The notes under the pieces: generated by a model
Seen by the model: only the letters and a program-made list of their open reading frames with translations
Databases searched by the model: none
What the model was told of the DNA's origin: nothing
Part shown: in pieces, positions 1-14,558 of the stretch
Numbering within the stretch: position 1 is the first letter of the stretch
Layout: each line of letters starts with the position of its first letter
Program-made: the position numbers and the translations under genes
Source: Haematococcus lacustris
Taxonomy: Eukaryota; Chlorophyta; Chlorophyceae; Chlamydomonadales; Haematococcaceae
Assembly: GCA_030144725.1 (NCBI GenBank)
Contig: JASKMD010000015.1
Coordinates: forward strand, 5,645,810-5,709,809
DNA: 64,000 nucleotides
Direction of reading: 5' to 3'

Positions 1-110
1 AAGCGTGGCGATGAAGGCAATGCAACAGCACCTAGCACAAAGGGTTGCCTCCCTGGCCGCCCTTGTGGGTGGCCTCCTGCTGACCTTGCCACCCTTGATT
101 GCCTTCTGTT
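1..110 (+). CDS. Possible 3' end of an unidentified plus-strand gene
   Basis: Read from base 2, the frame gives about 36 residues to a TGA at 108-110. The last 25 or so are hydrophobic (LAALVGGLLLTLPPLIAFC) and could be a C-terminal membrane segment. The upstream part lies outside the window, so the product cannot be named. The converging J-protein gene on the other strand has its likely poly(A) signal at 119-123, so this would be a tail-to-tail pair. The only support is the open frame and its hydrophobic character. Confidence 0.3.
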
Positions 111-288
111 GATCAACCTTACACCTCCTACACACCTACCATATGTCTGCACCCTCTTGCCATCTGCTGTAGCTGTAGCTGTAGCTGTAGCCATGCTGCT
201 GCTGTGCTGTGTGCTGCTGCTGCCCCCATGTGCTGATGCTGATGCTGTGTACTGATGCTGTTCCTGTGCAGCACCACATGGTTCCTGT
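111..288. other. Intergenic, tail-to-tail gap with GCTGTA and GCT repeats
   Basis: This short interval holds four GCTGTA units at about 171-190 and GCT-rich sequence at 194-262. On the minus strand TGTAA (TTACA at 119-123 on plus) lies about 170 nt after the stop of the J-protein gene. That fits the TGTAA poly(A) signal used by volvocalean algae. No gene is seen. Confidence 0.5.
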
Positions 289-5609
<5,321 letters not shown>

Positions 5610-5862
5610 CGGCGCTAAAACATCGTAATACTACGCGTGGTCTGATGTCCATGCTCGCCATGCCAACGCAGGTCTGAAGTCATGGTCAGCTGGAGCCTTA
5701 CTTCACTGTCATTGCAGCCATAATGGCGAATCAAGCTGTACTCTGGCAGGAAAACCAGGAAAACAACAGGGGAAAAACAGGAAAACTAGGACATCGAAGG
5801 CAATTAGCGCCACAGTTAACCAAGCGAGTTATGAAAATGAAGCGAAACACACATCGTAGTCG
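5610..5862. promoter_or_regulatory. Upstream region of the J-protein gene
   Basis: This is the non-coding 5' flank of the minus-strand J-protein gene, ending at the fold-back element insertion. No TATA box or other motif is recognised with confidence. The element sits only about 260 bp from the start codon and may have replaced upstream control sequence. Confidence 0.3.
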
Positions 5863-6569
5863 TAATCGTCAGTTAAGTCTCCCGGTCACACACATCCCTC
5901 CCAGGGACATCTGAGCAGCACCTGAGAGGGATGCCACCTCCAAACGGCTTCCCTTGCGCCGTATAGCCTAGCCAACTATCGCGCAAGCCATCAGCGTCGA
6001 AGGCGTCGCTGTAGGTGCCAAAAAGGCTGGTCAGCCTGCTTCGCGGCTCGCAACCTGTACCCACACTAGCCACAGGTAAGGCAAGCACTGTGGTGCAAGC
6101 TTAGCTACATCAGTCGATGGCATCGCAGCCTAGCAGCAGCGGTTACAGCGGTTATGAATGGCTTGCACGCTGTCTGGGGCCGTGTTCAGGACCGTGTTCA
6201 GGGTAGGCCCGTTGTTGGCGTTGCACCAGTGCGCCCCGGATTCAATACTCCAGCTCCCAGGACAGGCCGATAATGTCGTGACCAGTCTCCACCACGCGCG
6301 CACACCACAACGCAGCGTGCTGCAAAGCAGAAGTAAAACGAGCACCAGCCAGAGCAGGAACAGGAGGAGTTACGGGAACAGCAGGAGGAGCAGCAACAAA
6401 CGCGACAGCATGAGCGCCAGCAGAGGCAAGGGAGTAGTGTTTGGGGAGGCAAGAGCAACAACATGAGCTTGCTGGTGAATGTGTAGGTGGCGATGGCTGG
6501 CACGAGCAACATTGGCGAGAAGCGTCTGGAGGAGCTGAAGAAAGAATGCATAGCTTCGTCCAAAGGGGT

Positions 6570-6835
6570 CAGCAAGTAGCAGGTGCTGCTGCACCCACCG
6601 GCACACAGCCTCTGGGTCCAAAGGGTCAGCAAGTAGCAGGTGCTGCTGCACCCACCGGCACACAGCCTCTGGGTCAGCAAGCAGCAGGTGTTGACACACC
6701 CACCGGCACGCAGCCTCAGGATCAGCAAGCAGCAGTTGCTGGTGCACCCTCAGGCACGAAACGCCTGGGACCATGGGCAGCAGCTGCAGGGGCAGCCACC
6801 GGCAGGCAGCCTCTGGGTCAGCAAGCAGCAGATAT
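6570..6835. repeat. 51-60-bp minisatellite in the fold-back left arm
   Basis: About five units share 'gggtcagcaagcagcag' and 'cacccaccggcacacagcc', with unit length changing by insertion of 'gtccaaag'. The mirror copy in the right arm lies at about 9930-10245. Opposite-strand frames read LLADPEAACRWVHQQ-like repeats, but the frame is not kept by selection as far as can be seen. Confidence 0.8.
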
Positions 6836-6899
6836 AGGGAGTGTATTGGGAAGGTGCAACAGCAGGTTGTCAGCTTAGGGTAGAGGGTGCAGCAGGGTA

Positions 6900-7205
6900 C
6901 GTGCCCCACCCCATCCCAGCCCTGCCCCACCCCATCCCAGCCTTGCGTTGCCCCTTCCCTCCCTGCCCAGCCCCTTCCCCACCCCACCCCCTCCCAGCCC
7001 TGCCCCACCCCATCCCAGCCTGCCCCACCCCACCCCCTCCCAGCCCTGCCCCCCCCCCTCCCAGCCCTGCCCCACCCCCTCCCAGCCCTGCCCCACCCCA
7101 TCCCAGCCTTCCCCCACCCCATCCCAGCCCTGCCCCACCCCCTCCCAGCCTTGCGTTGCCCCTCCTTGCCCTGCTCTGCCTTGCCCTGCCCTGCCCTGCC
7201 CTGCC
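6900..7205. repeat. GC-rich 20-24-bp minisatellite, left arm
   Basis: Repeats of ccctgccccaccccctccca with small length changes. The mirror array in the right arm (9390-9850) is longer, so the two arms have diverged mainly by repeat-unit gain or loss. Confidence 0.85.
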
Positions 7206-7452
7206 TGTAGGTGTGTGACAGTGCAGGCTGCAGGTAGCAACAGGCTGCAGGTGTGCTGCAGTGCATGAGCAGCAGCAGCAGGCAGCAGTGCATGTGCTGC
7301 AGTGCATGAACAGCTGCAACAGCAGGCTGTAATGCATGAGCAGCAGTGCATGGGCAGCAGCGGAGTGTATGTGCAGCAGCAGCAGCAGAAAGCTGGAGGT
7401 GTGCGGCTGTGTAGGTAGCAGCCGGCTGCAGGTGTGCTGCAGATCATGAGCT

Positions 7453-9126
7453 GTCAAAAGGCTGTCCTAAGCTTCCGTTCAGTTCCATGCCACACAACGT
7501 GTAAGCTGTGAATGGTCAAGATGTAACGAAGAAAACGGTGTGCAGCAGTAGTGTATGGGCAGCAACAGCAGGCTGTAGGTGTGTGGCACTGGTGGGAGCA
7601 GGCCGCGCCCCAGGCGGTAGCTCCTCCCTTATTACACACCGGTGAAAACCGGAGTAGTTTTCTTCTTATTCTTTTGTAGGTGTGTGGCAGTGCAAGCTGC
7701 ATTAGATGTGCTGCAGTGCATGTGGTGCAGTGCATGAGCAGCAGCAGCAGCAGGATGTAGGTGTGTTGCGGTGCATGAGCAGCAGCAAGAGCAGCAGGCT
7801 GTAGTGCATGAGCAGTGCATGGACAGCAGCAGTAGGCATCCTGAGCTTCCGTTCAGTTCCATGCCACACAACGTGATTTGTAAGCTGTGAATGGTCAAGA
7901 TGTAATGAAGAAAACGCTTGTAATGACAACACCACCACGCGGTGATGCACTAATGCTGCAAACGTGGTAGCCACCTGCTACATACCCCCCTTGCATGTAT
8001 GCATCACGGCCATGCTCAGCAAGTGCAGGCCTGGCAGTGATCCACACCCAATGTGTCACAGCTAGCCTGACTACGGATGGTACCTATAGTGGAGGCTCAC
8101 GACATCCAGCCATATGCTTGGGTGTGGTGCGCCACATGTCCCTTGTATGGGTAAAACCACCACGCGGTGAATGCGCTGATGCTGCAAAGGTGGTAGCCAC
8201 CTGCTACATACCCCCTTTACATGTAAGCATCACGGTCATGCCTAGCAAGTGCAGGCCTGGCAGTGATCCAGCCACATGGGGTGTGGTGCGCGTTATGCCC
8301 CTTGTATGGACAACAACACACAGCTAGGTCCTGGAGACGCATCCATAACAATGTAGTGTGTGCATGTGGTCGGTGCATGAGGGCGACACTAGGGGTAGCA
8401 GGCTTGCAGCTACAAACCATGCTATCACTTGCGTCTCGTGAGTAGTGCATTACATCAAGGCTTGGTAAGGCACGTTATGCTAGCAAGGGCAAGAACACGA
8501 GAACGTTGCGAAGATGGGTTATCCGTACAAGCGGGCCATCCATGCACTAACCGGTTGTCAGCATTACACAACACATCCTACCCTCCCACTATTTCATTAG
8601 AATACTAGGTATCATTGAGACTTCAAGGCTTTGTGTCGTACGCTTGCATCAACATGATGTTGCATACTCAACATGATCTTTCAGGAGCCAAAGTTATGAT
8701 GCATGGCAAGTACATGACACACATCACCCCGATCCTTCTCAATGCCATTCACTAAGCCAAGCAGCCCAACGTCTCGTCATCATCTGTGGGTGCTACTATC
8801 CACACAACAAGGAAGTCAAGAAGCCCAAGACATACATAGCGCAATTGTTTTCACTTGTCCCACAGCGGAAGGAAGAAGGAAGGGGCCAAGGGGCAGGAGG
8901 CCATTAGGGCTGAGCCGGGCTAGGCTGGTCAGAGGCTGTGGAGGAGGAGAAGGTGCCCATCAGACCTGCAACCAAGGGGCATGCACATGAGGGAGGAGAT
9001 TATGCTGGGTATTGGGTGTCAGCCACTTGCCAGCAGGCGGTTAGCTAGAAAGGGGCGATTGCGGTTTGCTAGAAAGGGACGTTGCTACTCATGCACTGCT
9101 GCCCATGCACTGCAGCCTGCTGCTGC
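7453..9126. other. Loop of the fold-back element with internal duplications
   Basis: No convincing gene is present. A block of about 75 bp beginning aagcttccgttcagttcc at 7470 recurs at about 7848. A block containing ccaccacgcggtg and gtggtagccacctgctacat at about 7930-8060 recurs at about 8156-8290 with scattered differences. The rest (8330-9126) is unique within the window. Confidence 0.6.
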
Positions 9127-10931
9127 TGCTCATGATCTGCAGCGCACCTGCAGCCGGCTGCTACCTACACAGCCGCACACCTACAGCTTGCTGTTGCTGC
9201 TGCCCATACACTCCTGCTGCTGCCCATGCACTGCTGCTCATGCATTACAGCCTGCTGCTGCAGCTGTTCATGCACTGCAGCACATGCACTGCTGCCTGCT
9301 GCTGCTGCTCATGCACTGCAGCACACCTGCAGCCTGCTGTTACCTGCAGCCTGCACTGCCAGACACCTACAGCCATGGCGGGGCAGGGAGGGGTAGCGCA
9401 AGGCTGGGATGGGGTGGGGCAGGGCTGGGAGGGGGTGGGGCAAGGCTGCGAGGGGGTGGGGCAGGGCTGGAAGGGGGTGGGGCAGGGCTGGGCAGGGAGG
9501 GGAGGGGCAACGCCAGGCTGGGAGGGGGTGGGGCAGGGCTGGAAGGGGGTGGGGCAGGGCTGGGAGGGGGTGGGGCAGGCTGGGAGGGGGTGGGGCAGGC
9601 CTGGGAAGGGATGGGGTGGGGCAGGGATGGGATGGGGTTGGGAAGGGCTGGGAGGGGACAACGCAAGGCTGGGAGGGGGTGGGGCAGGGCTGAGATGGGG
9701 TGGGGTAGGGCTGGGAAGGGGTGGGGTAGGGCTGGGAGGGGAGGGGTTGGGGTAGGGCTGGGAGGGAGTGGGGCTGGGAAGGGCTGGGCAGGGAGAGGAG
9801 GGGCAACGCAAGGCTGGGATGGGGTGGGGCAGGGCTGGGACGGGGTGGGGCACGTACCCTGCTGCACCCTCTACCCTAAGCTGACAACCTGCTGTTGCAC
9901 CTTTCCAATACACTCCCTATATCTGCTGCTTGCTGACCCAGAGGCTGCGTGCCCGTGGGTGCACCAGCAACTGCTGCTAGCTAACCCAGAGGCTGCCTGC
10001 CGGTGGCTGCCCCTGCAGCTGCTGCCCATGGTCCCAAGCGTTGCGTGCCTGTGGGTGCACCAGCAACTGCTGCTTGCTGATCCTGAGGCTGCGTGCCTGT
10101 GGGTGCACCAGCAACTGCTGCTTGATGACCCAGAGGCTGCGTGCCGGTGGGTGTGTCAACACCTGCTGCTTGCTGACCCTTTGGACCCAGAGGCTGTGTG
10201 CCGGTGGGTGCAGCAGCACCTGCTACTTGCTGACCCTTTGGACGAAGCTACGCATTCTTTCTTCAGCTCCTCCAGACGCTTCTCGCCAATGTTGCTCGTG
10301 CCAGCCATCGCCACCTACACATTCACCAGCAAGCTCATGTTGTTGCTCTTGCCTCCCCAAACACTACTCCCTTGCCTCTGCTGGCGCTCATGCTGTCGCG
10401 TTTGTTGCTGCTCCTCCTGCTGTTCCCGTAGCTCCTCCTGTTCCTGCTCTGGCTGGTGCTCGTTTTACTTCTGCTTTGCAGCACGCTGCGTTGTGGTGTG
10501 CGCGCGTGGTGGAGACTGGTCACGACATTATCGGCCTGTCCTGGGAGCTGGAGTATTGAATCCGGGGCGCACTGGTGCAACGCCAACAACGGGCCTACCC
10601 TGAACACGGTCCTGAACACGGCCCCAGACAGCGTGCAAGCCATTCATAACCGCTGTAACCGCTGCTGCTAGGCTGCGATGCCATCGACTGATGTAGCTAA
10701 GCTTGCACCACAGTGCTTGCCTTACCTGTGGCTAATGTGGGTACAGGTTGCGAGCCGCGAAGCAGGCTGACCAGCCTTTTTGGCACCTACAGCGACGCCT
10801 TCGACGCTGATGGCTTGCGCGATAGTTGGCTAGGCTATACGGCGCAAGGGAAGCCGTTTGGAGGTGGCATCCCTCTCAGGTGCTGCTCAGATGTCCCTGG
10901 GAGGGATGTGTGTGACCGGGAGACTTAACTG
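9127..10931. repeat. Right arm of fold-back element
   Basis: Reverse-complement copy of 5870-7452. The 71-codon tip frame (10713-10928, plus) differs from its mirror by a single residue (N for S). The 102-codon frame at 10335-10643 (minus) equals 6158-6466 (plus). A 540-codon plus frame (8981-10603) crosses the arm, but its composition follows the minisatellites, so it is not called a gene. Confidence 0.8.
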
Positions 10932-11007
10932 TAATCGTTATGCCTCGGACAGTTAGGTTGACCGTGAGGCCGACACGCCGCCAGAACCAAGTCAGGCTCA
11001 GCGGAAC

Positions 11008-12156
11008 ATGCAGGCCAACGGTGCAGCGCACTGGGCCCACAACCACAATAACACATGGCACGCAAAGAAGTGTAAAATGCACACCTTGATGAGGGGTGTG
11101 TCCGCTGCGGGGTTAGAGGCGGGCGCGGTCGTGCCGTCCGAAGTGGTGGAGGAGCGGCTCTACGACCAACTTGTGCTTTGGGTGGAGGCCTGCAGCAAGA
11201 GGGCGCTGCTCGCCAGCTTGCTACTGGGCCTCATGGTGCGCGGCTGCTTCACACGCGTCACTGCACTTGCGGATGGCCTAGAGCTCTTGGAAGAAATCCC
11301 TGCTGAGGACGCGGTCATCCCGAACTTGGCGGAGCGCAACCTGTACCTGCAGCTCGGCCGCGGTGCGCCCCCTCCCGGAATGCAGTCTCGGCCCAGCTTA
11401 GCTGTGGTGGCTGTGTTGGCCGCGCACCCGGGCCTCCGCGACGAGCTCACCGCTGTACCTCGCTATCCGCAAGACACCAACACCGTCGACGATGTGGGCC
11501 AGAAGCTGGAGACTAGCTTTGCCAACAGCCTCACCGAGCTGTTCAAGCGCAGAGTTGGGCAAGCGGTGGCTCTGGCTGGAGCCAGGGTCATCGCTGGCTC
11601 ACACGAGCACCAGCGCCGCTTTGGGCTGCCCGTGGATGGTAGGCCAGCCTGGACTCAGCGTAAGCGCAGCTGGGTGGTGCGGAGTGTGCGGGGGAAGGAG
11701 GTGACCTGGCTAGAGGGTCAGGGTTAGGGTCAGGGTGGAGTGGTGCCTACTGAGGCCATGCGGTACGAGGTGGTCAGGCAGCGGAGGTTGCTGGGGGTGG
11801 GTCAGGGGGTGGTGGTGAACAAAGCCTGGCGGCAGATGGGGGTCAACCGGGGCAGCATGCTGCGCCACGCAGTGGACATCAGCAGGCAGCTGGAGGCTGC
11901 CCACGTCAGCTGGCAGGCTGACTGGGCAGACTGGCAGGCACTTGGGGGGCAGCCCAACTCCAGGCCCTACCGCCCCCCCTCCCCCTTTGCGCTCACACCC
12001 GGCTGCAGCTGCAAGGCGCACCACATCAAGCTGGACACCAAGGCCATCTATGGCCTGATGAGGGCCGCTGGTATGCTGCCAGCGGACATCACCTCCTTGA
12101 CCAAGTTCAGGGATGGTGTGGCCGGGCCCAAGGACAGTGAGGTGAGTGAGCCTTGA
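11008..12156 (+). pseudogene. Probable Fanzor/TnpB-like transposon protein, N-terminal part, one in-frame stop
   Basis: ATG 11008 opens a frame that runs to 12156, interrupted only by TAG at 11725-11727. The sequence on both sides is in the same frame and coding-like. The first half includes SEVVEERLYDQLVLWVEACS and a hydrophobic helix (ALLASLLLGLMVRGCF). The second half has VVNKAWRQMGVNRGSMLRHA, a cysteine pair in CSCKAHHIKLDTKAIYGLMR, and ends at GPKDSE followed by a GTGAGT donor-like site at 12141. Similar text occurs upstream of the RuvC-like nuclease in algal Fanzor-type ORFs; this is recalled, not searched. The nuclease part is missing here. The element begins only 70 bp from the fold-back element. 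Other transposon proteins cannot be excluded. Confidence 0.45.
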
Positions 12157-12171
12157 GCTGGGCAGCCTGGC

Positions 12172-12370
12172 ATGCTGCTTGAGTCATGTTGCTTGAGGCA
12201 TATTGCTGGTGGCATGTTGCTTGAGGCATATTGCTGGTGGCATGTTGCTTGAGGCATGTTGCTGGTGGCATGTTGCTTGAGGCATATTGCTGGTGGCATG
12301 TTGCTTGAGGCATATTGCTGGTGGCATGTTGCTTGAGGCATATTGCTGGTGGCATGTTGCTTGAGGCATA
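12172..12370. repeat. 28-bp minisatellite (TTGCTTGAGGCATATTGCTG...)
   Basis: Seven or so units of ttgcttgaggcatattgctg plus gtggcatg lie just after the donor-like GTGAGT that ends the Fanzor-like frame, so the array would be intronic if the gene were intact. Confidence 0.9.
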
Positions 12371-12933
12371 CTCACTGTTAGTAGGCCTGTTAGAGGGGCA
12401 GGACCGATGTGGGTCTGTTGCAATAAAGGTAAGCATGTAGTTCCATGCTGCAATGGAGAGGAGCTGTGGGTCAGGCGACCCCAACTAACAAAAAGTGACA
12501 GGAAATGATAGGAAACCGACCCCTGGTAATCAAAACGACGCCGCGTCTCAGCCACGTGGTTTCTATTTATGTTTCGCACATCCCTGGATAGAGGACTCTT
12601 CCAACTATGCGGTGCAGCTTGTAACATTAAATGTTATGCACTGTGCTGAGTGCTATGGCGGCTCAAATCTTGACATTCAAATTCAGGTCAGTTTTGCTCA
12701 TGCGGGCCTCGCCGCGACCGACCGCCGCGACCGACGTGGCCCAGTAGCCTCTGCAACCAGTCAGGGACAGTCGCCGCAGTCAAAACGATGCACATGGCAC
12801 GCCAAACCGATGTATCGACGCCCCTCCACCCATGCTCGGAAGTATACAAGGTTGCTGCATTGCTTGACCGCTTCGTGAGTAGTACCTGCTACCTGGCCAC
12901 TCGGTAAGGCCACTGAAGGTGTGTAGGCCATTG
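12371..12933. other. Transposon-flank-like sequence, no gene seen
   Basis: At 12514-12533 the sequence gaaaccgacccctggtaatc closely matches gtaaaccgacccctggtagt found near both tips of the hAT palindrome (20803 onward and its mirror near 29210). This suggests a diverged relative or an ancient end of the same transposon family. No coding region is supported. Confidence 0.4.
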
Positions 12934-13490
12934 CTACGTTACCTTGCTCGACATGTTGGGTCCGATCCCTCCCGCCCGCCCTCCGCTTGCGTGTCGAGCT
13001 TGTGTCCAGCTCCGCCCTGACCTCCTGCTGCTCAGCTGGAGGGGTGGGCAGCCCAGGGGCAGCACCAGCACCAGCTGCCTGCTGCTGCCAGGGGGTGCAG
13101 CAGGAGGGGGGGGCAGGTCAGGGGCAGCACCAGCACCAGCTGCCTGCTGCTGCCAGGGGGGTGCAGCAGGGGGGGGGGGCAGGTCAGGGGCAGCACCAGC
13201 ACCAGCTGCCTGCTGCTGCCAGGGGGGGGCAGCAGGAGGGGGTAGCAGGTCAGGGGCGGCACCAGCACCGGCACCTGTTGCTGCCTCCAGCTCATCGCCA
13301 TGCAGGGCGGCTACTGTGTTGCAGATATGGGCCATGACAAGACCCTTCAGCTTGGGCTTCAGCCACCCCTTCATAAGCTCCTGCTGGTGGAAGCGAAGGT
13401 AAGCTTGCAGCTCCCTAACAGATAGCTTCTCAGCCTCCTCGACAGTGGTGTGGCTGTAATCGCGCCCATCATAGGTGACTTGCTAGGGCC
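12934..13490 (-). pseudogene. Transposon-associated ORF with SAP-like motif and Pro-rich repeats
   Basis: On the minus strand the frame opens after an AG at about 13490 and reads YDGRDYSHTTVEEAEK, then a SAP-like helix-loop-helix (LSVRELQAYLRFHQQE, GWLKPKLKGLVMAHI). Three tandem repeats of about 63 bp encoding PPPAAPPWQQQAAGAGAAPD follow. SAP modules bind DNA and are common in transposon proteins. No start codon or upstream exon was identified. A 24-bp tandem duplication (gatcataggtgacttgctag...) sits at its 5' edge near 13470-13516. Confidence 0.35.
13060..13265. repeat. 63-bp minisatellite encoding Pro/Gln/Ala repeats
   Basis: Three units of ggggcagcaccagcaccagc plus a G-rich tail, with G-run length differences that change the frame between units. 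Confidence 0.85.
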
Positions 13491-13511
13491 GATCATAGGT
13501 GACTTGCTAGG

Positions 13512-13860
13512 GCCAGGGGTTGGGAGGGGGTGGGAAAGGGTGGGAAGGGGTGGGAGGGGGCGGCGGGGGTGGGAGGGGCTGAGAGGGGGTGGGAAGGGTT
13601 GGCGGGGCAGTGAGGGGGCTAGGAGGGGGTGGGAGGGGCTGGGAGGAGGTGGGAGGGGGTGGGGGGGGTGGGGGAGGGTGTGGCGGGAGGAGGTGGGAGG
13701 AGGTGGGAGGAGGTGGTAGGAGGAGGTGGGAGGGGATTGGGGGGGGGTTGGGAAGGGGTGGCGGGGCAGTAGGGGGGCTGGGAGGGGGCGGGAGGGGGTG
13801 TGAGGCTTCTGCGGGGGCTGGGAGGTGGTGGGGCTGCTAGGGGGTGCGAGGGGGCAGGGT
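13512..13860. repeat. G-rich GGGTGGGAGG minisatellite
   Basis: Degenerate repeats of gggagggggtgggagg lie on the plus strand. The G-runs give high G-quadruplex potential. No gene is supported. Confidence 0.85.
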
Positions 13861-14558
13861 CCGGGCGGTCGGAGTAGGTTAGAAAATCTTGCAAGGCAGA
13901 GTTGGGTCACGCCAAAGTATGTTCCCACAAGCCTACTCAATGAAATGCCGTGCTTTCTTCTCCAACAGCTGTGTCGTTGAGTTACGAACAGAGTAATAAC
14001 TCGAAAGTCTAATAACTCACAGTGGTTAGCTCACCACATGCCAGTTTGTGCAAGGGGGTCCCTTTTTCTGTGTGGCTGCCTAGAGAGACCTCTATCCATT
14101 CGCACTTCGCTACAATGTCAAGTTATTACTTGCCCAACGATGGCACTCCGACGCAGCCTGCACCAATGAAAGGCTTGCGGAGTGAGCCTGGCGGGCTGAA
14201 CATTGATTGTACTTCCTGCTCGATGCCAGGCGCAGTTCAATCGCTGATGCCGCTACATACCACTAGAACAATCGATGGTGAGCAGCTGAGGTGTATCCGC
14301 GCTCGCTTGCGCCGGCATGGCCTCACTCGCAAGAGTTAACGCGCCGCTTGCCAGTAGATGCGCAATAATTCGCAGCTGCCAGTGTGATGAACGCTATCGA
14401 AAACGGTTCAGTATTGAAAGAGTACTTGCATGAAGATTACCAACCCCATGTTGGGACATCCTGACTGTGGGGTTTTGAGGTAGAAGAGGTGGAAGTGGTA
14501 AAAGAGGTAGAACGGGCAAACGTCTGTTCGTGATGCCCGGCACCATCTCAACTGGGCA
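13861..14558. other. Dispersed-repeat remnants, no gene seen
   Basis: Two blocks match elsewhere in the window. 14220-14325 (ccgctacataccactagaac, gagcagctgaggtgt) matches 38085-38190. 14388-14465 (gaaaacggttcagtattgaa) matches 63045-63115. These are fragments of at least one dispersed family. An 89-105-codon frame here has no recognisable product. Confidence 0.5.

Larger units (their letters stand above)
5870..7452. repeat. Left arm of fold-back element
   Basis: The arm contains an identical counterpart of every landmark of the right arm: a 71-codon frame near the tip (5873-6088, minus), a Q/E-rich coiled-coil-like frame at 6350-6470, an ATG at 6493 followed by a SAP-like helix pair (EKRLEELKKECIASSKGVSK) ending in TAG, 51-60-bp minisatellite units (6580-6830) and a C-rich minisatellite (6900-7200). 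No frame stays open across the arm. Confidence 0.8.
5870..10931. mobile_element. Fold-back (long-TIR) transposon with 7-bp TSD
   Basis: The ends are perfect inverted repeats starting CAGTTAAGTCTCCCGGTCAC on the left, with the complement ending at 10931. TAATCGT directly precedes the left end (5863-5869) and directly follows the right end (10932-10938), as expected of a target-site duplication. Left arm 5870-7452 and right arm 9127-10931 are near-identical in reverse complement, differing mainly in the length of G-rich minisatellites. The CAG...CTG termini and a 7-8-bp TSD recall hAT elements, but no transposase was recognised inside, so the superfamily is inference. The 1.67-kb loop holds internal duplications. 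Confidence 0.8.

Noticed and set aside
8981..10603. 540-codon ORF through the fold-back right arm
   Set aside because: Its composition follows the minisatellites, the mirror arm does not keep the same frame open, and no domain is recognisable.
12172..12370. CRISPR-like regular repeats
   Set aside because: The 28-bp units are contiguous with no spacers, and the sequence is eukaryotic; this is a minisatellite.
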